From: Cryoendolithus antarcticus
Lineage: Eukaryota; Ascomycota; Dothideomycetes; Cladosporiales; Cladosporiaceae
DNA: 64,000 nucleotides
Assembly: GCA_002077065.1 (NCBI GenBank)
Contig: NAJO01000002.1
Span: forward strand, 1,178,001 to 1,242,000
Direction: 5' to 3'
Part shown: positions 56,144-64,000 of the stretch, in pieces
Layout: each line of letters opens with the position of its first letter
How positions within the stretch are numbered: the first letter of the stretch is position 1
Made by a program: the position numbers and the translations under genes
The notes under the pieces: model-generated
Databases searched by the model: none
The model's input: only the letters and a program-made list of their open reading frames with translations
What the model was told of the DNA's origin: nothing

Positions 56144-56973
56144 TCACCCCACCTTCCCCTCAAGCACTCTCTCCCCATGCTCCCTCACAATCCCATCCAA
56201 CACGCCCCTCACCCTCCTCACCCCCTCAAGTCCCACAGCAATCATCCCCTCCAACCGCCCCATCTGCACCCTACTCTCCAACACTAACACCCTTACACCT
56301 TCGCCCTCACCCGTCCCTGCGATCGTCAGGAACGGTAATTCTACTTCCTCCTGCTCGTTCACATCCAGCAGCACGTCTGCCTCTTCTTCGTTATCGGCAT
56401 AGGCTGCGGTTGTGGCTACGGTCACTGCGGCGAGGGGTGCGAGCATGGGGATGCCAGCGTCTATGAGGGCGAGCGTTGAGGCGTTCAGGCAGGTTGCAAG
56501 GAGGGAGCCGGACTGGGAGAGGATGTGCAGCGTAAGGGTGATTGTGGAGTGCGGGTAAAGATGTAACAGTAACGTCGACGTGAAAGCGGAGGAAATCGTA
56601 TGAGCCAGTTCAGCGGTTCGTCTACATACACATGGTCAGCTACATAATCCATTGCCACCGCTATCACGCATTGCACGCACTTATCCCCCCTCGCCCGTTT
56701 CCGCCGATCCGTACCCGAGAACCCAGCAAAATTCACCTCTACCTCCACAGTTGCATCCTGGTTCTGCTCACTGCTATTGGCGCCGCCTCTGCGCTTTGAC
56801 TCAGAGGGTCCGGCGACTGTGCAAATGACTTTTGTGTTTCCTTGCTCGAAGTAGGCGCTACCGTCGGCGGCGGCTTGGGTGTGCAGTTGGGCGGAGAGGC
56901 GGCGGAGTTCGTGGGCGCGGCGGCCGTCAAGGCGGAGCCGGGCGAGGGAGTAGGTTGACGTGTCGAGGGGCAT
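56144..56973 (-). CDS. SKI6: Exosome core subunit Rrp41 (Ski6)
   Basis: The exons are 56681-56973 and 56144-56621, separated by a 59-nt intron (GTGCGT..GTAG) whose removal restores RGDKRTAELAHTISSAFTST; the product is 256 residues. It has the RNase PH fold: RLDGRRAHELRRL at the start, GSAYFEQGNTKVICTVAGP, EVEVNFAGFSGTDRRKR, then LYPHSTITLTLHILSQSGSL and LIDAGIPMLAPLAAVT. Rrp41 is one of six RNase-PH-like ring proteins of the RNA exosome, which degrades and trims RNA in nucleus and cytoplasm. Like other eukaryotic members it probably lacks catalytic activity. It is divergent from the ERCC6L2-like gene across a promoter rich in ACGCGT boxes. Confidence 0.93.
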
Positions 56974-57318
56974 GGTGTTGATGAGACGGGTATGGGACTA
57001 GGCGGAAGTTATATGCTCAATGTGTCAATGTGCGTTTGCGCAGCTTGCTCTAGATGATCGACAGTGCAGCGGAAAGTTTTGGCGGGGTTGTGGTGGTGCC
57101 TGGGCATTACCGAGACGGACACCCCCCTTCCCTCCTTCCACGACCCACAAGAATCCACCATGTCCGTCTTCACTACTTGGAGATCCACGCGTCTAGATAT
57201 TGACGCGTCGTATGTTCACCTTGACATGCGTCAACGCGTGGATGTTCACCAGAACTCTGACACCTTTGACTGATCAGCATTCACGCGAGTTCACGTATGA
57301 CACCCATATATTGCCACG
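56974..57318. promoter_or_regulatory. Divergent promoter, RRP41 / ERCC6L2-like
   Basis: This 345-bp interval separates two divergent genes. Its right half carries the ACGCGT array listed separately, and repeated GTTCACC words. Confidence 0.5.
57185..57241. promoter_or_regulatory. Cluster of three ACGCGT (MCB-like) boxes
   Basis: ACGCGT occurs at 57187-57192, 57203-57208 and 57234-57239. The outer two are embedded in an inverted repeat (CCACGCGT to the left, ACGCGTGG to the right), and TTGACGC / GCGTCAA adds a second inverted pair. ACGCGT is the MluI cell-cycle box bound by fungal MBF at G1/S. The boxes lie 80-132 bp before the ERCC6L2-like ATG. Confidence 0.6.
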
Positions 57319-60300
57319 ATGCCGACACTCTCTGGCCGTCGTCGGCCCCTCACGCTCGAGGAGAAAGTCAACATAGAAGCCGGCGAAGATTCGCTAAGTG
57401 ACAAAGACGACCTAGATATGCTGCCACGCAAACGGATTGCCCACACCAAGGGCCAGGACGTCAGCTTCGATGACTACATTAACTCCATTCAGGATGCCCA
57501 GGACGTCGTCGAGATAACATCTGACGACGACTCTGGGCTTGCAAGTGGAGCTCTCAAGGCATCGAAGGCTAGACCCAAAGGCGAAAGGATCACTTTCGAC
57601 GATGATGAGAGCAGCGATGAAGCTTACAAGAAATTCCAAAAGCGCAAGACCGTAAAACGCAAGAAGGAAGCTACCGACCGCGCCGCAGTCAAGAAGCGCT
57701 CTACCAAGAATTCCATGGTCGGTGTTCGCAAGAAGAATCTGCTTGACAAGAAGACTGGCAAAGAACGCGCTTGGGGCGAGCCATCGGACGACGAGGCACT
57801 TATGGAGACCTCGCTACCCGATTACTTACAGCAGCGGCGTTCGTCTTGGGACCAAAGGCAGAAGGACGCTGGGGACGATGGCCTTCTGCTTCCGCCTACG
57901 TATGAAGATGTGGAGTTCTCGGATGACGAGAGGTTAGATGAGCTGGCTGAGAGGCCTGTTGTGACAGAGAGCATGCCGCCGATCAATCCGTATGAAGACA
58001 TCGAACTGGAGTATTCGGGTGGGTCGATCCCCGCTCCGGTGGCGCAGTTCTTGAAGCCGTATCAGATCGACGGCGTGCAGTTTCTGCATCAAGCGTTCGT
58101 GTATCAGAAAGGTGTCATACTAGGTAAGGAGCCGCCCTTCAAGCACTTTCAACGAAGTCTCGGAGAAAAATGGCCTCCCTGTTAGGTTAGTGAAAGCAGC
58201 TGACTTCGAGGCAGGCGATGACATGGGACTGGGCAAGACGGTGCAGATTGTTGCTTCTCTCAGTGTAGCATTCGGCAAGACCGGTGACGAACGCGATAAG
58301 AAGCGCATGCGGAAAATGCGACGGCTTGGCCATAAGCAGTGGTATCCTCGTGCGTTACTGATCATGCCTGGGAGTCTGATGAAGAATTGGGAGAACGAGC
58401 TCGCGAAGTGGGGATGGTGGCACGTCTATGTATGTCACGGGACGAAGTCGAAGAGGGAGGAGGCACTACACGCGGCGACCAGTGGGAGGCTAGAAGTGAT
58501 GATCACGACTTACGACACTTACCGGACGTACGCCAGTGAGATCAACGCCATCCGCTGGGACTGTGTGGTCGCGGACGAGTGCCATAAGATCAAGGAGAAG
58601 ACTTCGGCTATCACCAAGCAGATGAACGATGTCAACGCACTCTGTCGCATCGGTCTGACTGGCACTGCCATTCAGAACAAGTACGAGGAGCTGTGGACGC
58701 TACTCAATTGGACCAATCCAGGCACTTTCGGTCCCATCTCGAGCTGGAAGCAAATGATCTGCATACCACTCAAACTCGGCCAGAGCCATGATGCCACCCT
58801 GGCAAAACTTGCGAAGGCTCGCGAGACAGCAACAAAGCTGACAACGAACGTGCTCCCTCCCTTCTTTCTCCGCCGTACCAAAGCTCTCATTGCGCATCAG
58901 CTGCCAAAGAAGAGTGACCAGGTCGTCTTCTGCCCAATGACCGAACAGCAAACAGAGGCCTACAACAATTTCTGCGACAGCGAGCTCATCCGCTGCATCC
59001 GCGAGTCCTCTGAACCTTGCGATTGCGGCTCAGGCAAGAAGATGGGCTGGTGTTGCTACACGGAGGTGGATGGGATGAAGTGGCAGCACGCTGTGTTCCC
59101 AGCCCTGGTGATGTTCCAGAAGATCGCAAATCACCTTGCGCTCTTGCTGCCGAGTACGGACAACGGCGATCAACACGACAAGGACGTGGAGAAGCTGAAG
59201 GCGGCCATGCCGGACTCCTGGCTTGGCCTGTACAAGAACAAGGACAGTATCTTGAACTTGGCCAATCCCGATTTCTGCGGTAAGTGGCGGATCCTCCGCA
59301 AGCTGCTGAGACTCTGGCACGCCAATGGCGACAAAGTGCTGGTCTTCAGCTACTCCGTGCGCCTGCTCAAGATGCTCGATCTCTTATTCAAGACGACCAC
59401 ATCCTATTCAGTGTCTTACCTCAGTGGCGAGACACCATACGCGGTACGCCAGGAGACCGTGGATGACTTCAACTCCAATCCCAATCAATTCGTCTTCCTC
59501 ATTTCGACCAAAGCTGGTGGGCTCGGTCTCAACATCACCTCAGCAAACAAAGTCGTCATCGTCGACCCGAACTGGAATCCATCCTACGATCTCCAGGCAC
59601 AAGATCGCGCGTACCGTATTGGGCAGACCCGGGATGTCGAAGTCTTCCGCTTGATCTCCGCTGGCACAATCGAAGAGATTGTGTACGCAAGACAAGTCTA
59701 CAAGCAACAGCAAGCCAATATCGGCTACAACGCGAGTGTCGAGAGGCGGTACTTCAAGGGTGTCCAAGACCAGAAGGATCTCAAGGGCGAGATATTCGGA
59801 CTAGGCAACCTCTTTGCGCCAGCCAGCGAGAACATCAAGCTGCGGGACATCTTCAACAAGACCAATATTGCTGAATCTCGCGCGGACGTTGAGATTGCTG
59901 GGCTCGATCTCGAAGCCTCGCAAGCTCTGGACGATTTGGCCGGCGATGATGATCCGCTGCTGGCGCCAGACGACACCAAGAAAGCAGTGGCGGCGATGTC
60001 ACAACTTGCGCAAGAAATCATCGATGAGCCTGCCTCCCGCCGCAGCAAAGCCAAAGAGAAGACCAAGGGCCGAGATCCGGTGCAGGCGATCCTTGCAAGC
60101 GTGGGCGTGGAGTATACTCATAACAACGCCGAAGTCATCGGTACCTCCAAAGTCGAACAGCGCATCTCCTCACGTGCACGCAAGGTCGACCGGGATGGCG
60201 AGCGCGAGCGGGCATTTGCACATAGCCAAGGAGACTCGGTGGCTGCAATGGCCGGTGTGGAGGGCGAGGATGACGACGGCGTCGGGCAGTCCAGGGCTAA

Positions 60301-60478
60301 GATCCTTTGGCAGCCCGACGAGGAAGTCAGGAAAAGGCAGTTCTGTAGTATGGCTAGGAGCTTCGGGTACGAGGATGTGAGTGAATTCGCACTGGTTGTG
60401 GAAGGGTGGACGCAGGAGGAACGTAGGAGGGGCTTGGAGGTGTTCTATGGGAAGGTGGCAAGAGGTGAGGTCTCATGA
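57319..60478 (+). CDS. SNF2-family ATPase, ERCC6L2-like
   Basis: The exons are 57319-58123 and 58215-60478, separated by a 91-nt intron (GTAAGG..GCAG, with a CTGAC branch site) that falls inside the Walker A region; the product is 1022 residues. The first ~230 residues are acidic/basic and disordered. The helicase core has motif I GDDMGLGKTVQ (269-279), motif II DECH (389-392), LTGTAIQN, and the C-terminal lobe with FLISTKAGGLGLNITSA and QAQDRAYRIGQTRDVEVFRL. The extension NIGYNASVERRYFKGVQ is typical of ERCC6L2 proteins, DNA-dependent ATPases linked to repair. It is thus distinct from Rad26/CSB. The DECH rather than DEAH variant is a conservative change. Confidence 0.9.
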
Positions 60479-60948
60479 ACGACACTCACGACTGGAGTTT
60501 TGGCTGTGAATTGAGATACCCAGGGGCATTGCATTTGGGACGGGCTGTGGAAGAACTTGCTGAGGATGAAAACAGTGTACTAAAGTCTTGTGTCGATCTC
60601 CTTCCCAATCGAGTGACTGCTACGCCGTTATCTGCGACTAACTGCTGCATGCATCGGTACATGTAGGGCGCGATTCTGCAGTGCCTGACTCATCACGTCG
60701 ATCGTCCTGATGATCGCTTTCTTAGAGGAGTACAGATCAGAGGCGGCGTAGAAGCTTCTATATACATCTTGCGGCCTAGCACCACCACATCGCACCTACG
60801 TGTTCTTAGCTTCCATGTCCTATCCAATGGCTGGATCTCGTCTCAATCTGCATGATCAGTGACTACCGCGCTAACCTTTCATGCATTCTCATATCTCCGC
60901 ACAAGTGCCCATTGCGTCGGCTCAAACACTGTAAGTGCTCAAGGAGCC
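60479..60948. other. Intergenic, 470 bp
   Basis: This is the 3' flank of the helicase gene and the promoter of the GNAT gene. A frame open from 60859 begins with GTG only. Nothing else is recognised. Confidence 0.5.
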
Positions 60949-61755
60949 ATGGGAGACGTCACAGACGCCCTCCTCGAAGGCACATCGTCCCGCCTGCACT
61001 CGATGCTCGGTGTCAATGGCTCCGACCCTACATCAACGCGGCTGCACACTGGGCCACTTCCACTCTACACTCGTCCAGGACCAGACGTGAACAACAAACC
61101 CACAACCTTATCGGTATACACGCCCTCGACCCTCCACTTCTGGTCCCAAGCAGCAGCCTGGACCGAGATGATGAATCTCGCCTTCTCCACTTCCCACGGC
61201 TCCACGAAAACAATGCCAGGCCACATCGATCGCTTCTCAACCGACACGCAATTCATAAATGAACTTGGAGGTCATGCAGGTACTTTCTTGATTGTCCTCG
61301 CTTTTGATGAGCCCGACGGTGAACCTTTCGATGGGATCATAGGCACGGCAGCAGCGAAACATTACGCTCCTCCTAGCGGCCCTTTACCACCGAAGAGCCA
61401 GCAAGGTGAAACGTTTTCCCGATCTACAGAAAGCTTTGCCACGTTCGAAGGGGCGGAGTTGTGGGAGCTGAGGCATATGGGCGTTAGGCCTGATCTGCAA
61501 GGACGTGGACTGGCAGGCTATCTGATGAAGTTCTGCGAGGGAGAGGTGGAGAGATTGTTCAAAGCAAGAGGATCAAGTGGTGGCGATGCAGAGGACAAGG
61601 GCTTGGTGATGCTGCTGACCACATTGAAAGAGATCAACGAGAGCTTCTACGCGAAGAGGGGCTGGAAGTGGGACGAGGAGAAGAAGTTTGGGAAGGGCTG
61701 GATGGGCAGTGAGGCGGGGTTCTCGGTGGCACATATGAGTAAACGATTAGCTTGA
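60949..61755 (+). CDS. GNAT-family N-acetyltransferase
   Basis: This is a 268-residue single-exon protein. The acetyl-CoA-binding motif A is clear near residue 190: LRHMGVRPDLQGRGLAGYLM, with QGRGLA as the pyrophosphate loop. The C-terminal half then gives LVMLLTTLKEINESFYAKRG and a Trp-rich tail. The N-terminal ~100 residues are lineage-specific. GNAT enzymes transfer acetyl groups from acetyl-CoA to amines; the substrate here is unknown. The frame begins upstream with GTG at 60859, so the ATG at 60949 (MGDVTDALLEG) is chosen. It is convergent with the repeat-protein gene. Confidence 0.85.
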   Translation: MGDVTDALLEGTSSRLHSMLGVNGSDPTSTRLHTGPLPLYTRPGPDVNNKPTTLSVYTPSTLHFWSQAAAWTEMMNLAFSTSHGSTKTMPGHIDRFSTDTQFINELGGHAGTFLIVLAFDEPDGEPFDGIIGTAAAKHYAPPSGPLPPKSQQGETFSRSTESFATFEGAELWELRHMGVRPDLQGRGLAGYLMKFCEGEVERLFKARGSSGGDAEDKGLVMLLTTLKEINESFYAKRGWKWDEEKKFGKGWMGSEAGFSVAHMSKRLA

Positions 61756-61902
61756 TGGTCACGCGAGGGGGTAGTGGAAACGCAGTCATGGAGACGTCTC
61801 TTATCATACAACTGATTAGTAATAGAGTACAGCCACCGATATCCAACTACACCCCTGCCAAAAGAATCTCAACTTCCCGGCAACCTACGCCATTTGTTCC
61901 GC

Positions 61903-64000
61903 TCAGAGCTCCATGGGCTCCCCAATACCCCGGGGATAGAAGGCACTCAGCGTTCCCAGCCAGTCGTTGCTTTGACTAAGATCGGGAATTCTAGACCCTT
62001 CAATCGAGTTCACCACCTTGCCCTTCTTTGGACCCTTTGGAATGCCTGCATCCTTCCGCTTGCGCCTAGTCAGCTTCGGCTTGGGCGCGACCCGGACGCT
62101 CGTTGCACCATCGAGCGCCATAGGCTCGCCAGTATCAGCACTGTCTTCGGCTTCGTTGCTGGCTAGGGTGGTCTGGCTGTCGCCACGGAGCTCCTGGATC
62201 CTCTTGGGTACATGGCCAGCCCAGCGCCCAGTGGCTGGAGGCATGAAGTTACCGTTCGAGTCGAATGTCAGTGTTGGTGCGACGCCAAGATCTGGAGTCA
62301 TGCTTCCATTCACCCTCACAGGTGAGTGTGCGATGCCGTTGGGCGCCCGTCTGCGGCGTGTAGGCGCGGATGCGGTCTGATCGAAGCGATTCACCGGCTT
62401 TGGAACACGACGCGAAGATAGCACAGTGTCTTCGCCGCCAATCGGCGCAGCGTTGAAAGGGTCTGTGTCCAGTCCGCCACGTTGCCGACGCTTGCGGAGC
62501 TCTCTGCCTTCCGCATCACGAACGATCCTTTGCGTGTCTGGGTCCTGGTAGCCAATCTTGCGAGCGTCGAAGCTGTAGTCATATAGATCCGCTTCCTTCC
62601 TGTCTTCGAAGATCTCCGAATCGACAGGAAGCCTACCTCCCTTGGCTGGGCGACGCGGAATGCGAGCATGTGGCGCGGTGATCTTGTCGAGCTCCAAGTA
62701 CTCATTCTGAAGCAAGCGTAGCGCTTCTTGAGCATGCGCTGTCACCGCTTGGAGGGTCGCTTTCGGACGGATGGATGAATCGTGACGAGTAAGTGCCTCT
62801 ATAAACGCTTCTGCTGAGTTGAGAGGCTGATAGAGAGCGCGCATCAAGGCTGCCGCTTCGTCGCCGTCTTCATTGTGATCAACGTCGGACCATGACACAG
62901 CGTAGAGAGACGGATAGTTGATCGGATCGTCGATGGGATCTTCTTCAATAGTCAATGGGACGAGCCTTGGAGTGGCGGTCTTTGATTTGGAAGAGGTAGA
63001 CTTGGAGGTACGCCCAGGGATTGTGGCTTCCTCCAGAAGGCGACCTTCACTGATCTGGCTAGTGCTGCGGGCGTCCAGTAGACTGGAGGTCTTTCTTGCT
63101 CCAAGCTTCCGGCGACCTGGCTCTGCCTTGAGATGACCATCCTCGTTGTCGTCGCTGTCATCTTCGACGATGGTCTTCTTGGAGCGCGCGCTGCCTTTTC
63201 TCAGCTTTGGGGCAGCTTTACGAGCCCACTTTCCTCCACCTCGATAGACCCAATCGAGTTCAGGCCACCTTTCTGGACCCTCGGACCGGATGAGCAACTC
63301 GTCAAAACCAGGCGCATCATCCGGAATTGGAATCTCTGACTTTGCAGATGAAGCTCTCCGGACTGAGGGCGCTGCCGGTGTGAGTGACATTTTGACCGAA
63401 GACGCAGCCGGCCCACGGACGGCGGTCTTGTTGCTTGCGCCTGCTGGAGGCAGTCCTCGTGCCCAGCGACCTTGTCCTTTGTGGTAGAAATTCTCCGCGG
63501 GATGTGCATTTACGTAGTTCGTATCGACGAGGTCACTATCCGAGGCCGATGTCTGCGCGGTGGACTGTCCGGGAGTAGGTGTTGGGAGCGGCTTCGGTAT
63601 GAAGGGTGGTCTCGGACCGAATGCATATCGACCCTGGCCACGGTGATGGAACTCCTGGTCGGGATGCGCATCGACGAAGTCCTTGTCCACTAGGCCTCTG
63701 GGGACGTCATAGCCCTCGTCGTTGCTGGACTGATCGACTGGCGCAGATGGAGGTGGTCGGGGTCCGCGCCTGTAGCGACCGCTCCCAGCGTGGTGGAAGA
63801 TAACATCTGGATGCGCATCGACGTATTCCTTGTCGTATGTCGTCCGAGACTGGTACTTTGGCATCTTTGGGGTCTCCTCGAAGACTGGCGAAGTTTCGAG
63901 CAGTACCCAGCGACCACCACCGAGGTTATCGAACTCAGCGTCCGGGTGTCTGTTCTTGTACAGAACCATATTTTCTTTCGAGAAGAAGCCCTCGATCGAT
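61903..64000 (-). CDS. Uncharacterised protein with five HP..GxGR repeats, possibly partial at the window edge
   Basis: The frame encodes 688 residues from an ATG at 63969 to the stop at 61903, but it stays open to the window edge, so the true start may lie outside. The N-terminal third holds five related units (see the repeat entry). The middle is basic and Ser/Lys-rich. Around residues 460-500 there is a conserved-looking stretch (YDYSFDARKIGYQDPDTQRI) followed by RELRKRRQRGG. The C-terminus has a basic KLTRRKRKDAGIPKGPKKGK patch that could be a nuclear signal. I do not recognise the family. Nuclear or chromatin-related location is a guess from the basic patches. Confidence 0.75.
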   Translation of the reverse strand, partial: SIEGFFSKENMVLYKNRHPDAEFDNLGGGRWVLLETSPVFEETPKMPKYQSRTTYDKEYVDAHPDVIFHHAGSGRYRRGPRPPPSAPVDQSSNDEGYDVPRGLVDKDFVDAHPDQEFHHRGQGRYAFGPRPPFIPKPLPTPTPGQSTAQTSASDSDLVDTNYVNAHPAENFYHKGQGRWARGLPPAGASNKTAVRGPAASSVKMSLTPAAPSVRRASSAKSEIPIPDDAPGFDELLIRSEGPERWPELDWVYRGGGKWARKAAPKLRKGSARSKKTIVEDDSDDNEDGHLKAEPGRRKLGARKTSSLLDARSTSQISEGRLLEEATIPGRTSKSTSSKSKTATPRLVPLTIEEDPIDDPINYPSLYAVSWSDVDHNEDGDEAAALMRALYQPLNSAEAFIEALTRHDSSIRPKATLQAVTAHAQEALRLLQNEYLELDKITAPHARIPRRPAKGGRLPVDSEIFEDRKEADLYDYSFDARKIGYQDPDTQRIVRDAEGRELRKRRQRGGLDTDPFNAAPIGGEDTVLSSRRVPKPVNRFDQTASAPTRRRRAPNGIAHSPVRVNGSMTPDLGVAPTLTFDSNGNFMPPATGRWAGHVPKRIQELRGDSQTTLASNEAEDSADTGEPMALDGATSVRVAPKPKLTRRKRKDAGIPKGPKKGKVVNSIEGSRIPDLSQSNDWLGTLSAFYPRGIGEPMEL
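63220..63963 (-). repeat. Five degenerate ~25-residue protein repeats
   Basis: The units map to about 63907-63963, 63757-63837, 63607-63687, 63451-63528 and 63220-63288. The three central copies share [YF]V[DN]AHPxxxFxHxGxGR[YW] preceded by D-x-[ED/N]. The first copy reads KNRHPDAEFDNLGGGRW and the last ERWPELDWVYRGGGKWAR, a diverged form. Copies are separated by 25-55 residues of Pro/Ser-rich linker. Confidence 0.75.

Overview
The window looks like nuclear DNA of a filamentous ascomycete, most likely a dothideomycete. It holds about two dozen densely packed genes, most single-exon or carrying a few short introns (46-179 nt, GT..AG), with long disordered tails on regulatory proteins. Family content is typically fungal: a Zn2Cys6 regulator, a GH16/CBM18 cell-wall enzyme, a JEN1-type transporter, NADP-mannitol dehydrogenase and PRP8. 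No rRNA, tRNA, CRISPR array or transposon was recognised. Many open frames begin at GTG or TTG, so starts were placed at in-frame ATGs and splice sites were read from the sequence.

Layout. 0.6-9.3 kb: an SDR, a class-I-type photolyase, a large beta-propeller protein ending in a CaaX box, and SSU72. 9.6-16.8 kb: RTC1/WDR24, a spliced SDR and a disordered protein. 17.7-21.4 kb: RPS21 (spliced, short exons), a Crh-type GH16 enzyme and mannitol dehydrogenase. 22-29.8 kb: NEJ1/XLF, a 2.4-kb gene-poor stretch, a forkhead factor and cactin. 30-36.2 kb: an unusual medium-chain-reductase plus luciferase-like monooxygenase fusion, a DUF3253 protein, a four-helix membrane protein and MsrA. 36.4-46.7 kb: a six-exon monocarboxylate transporter, a Zn2Cys6 regulator, a five-exon Myb protein and NDUFAF3. 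47-54.7 kb: PRP8 carrying a 164-residue mini-intein. 55-64 kb: RPL34 (with a 14-nt exon), RRP41, an ERCC6L2-like SNF2 helicase, a GNAT acetyltransferase and a repeat protein running to the window edge.

Themes. RNA processing is strongly represented (SSU72, cactin, PRP8, RRP41), with DNA repair (photolyase, NEJ1, ERCC6L2-like) and redox or stress functions (MsrA, SDRs, mannitol dehydrogenase). There is no obvious secondary-metabolite cluster.

The most noteworthy items are the intact-looking PRP8 mini-intein, the reductase-monooxygenase fusion, the HP..GxGR repeat protein, and three ACGCGT boxes in the RRP41/ERCC6L2-like divergent promoter.
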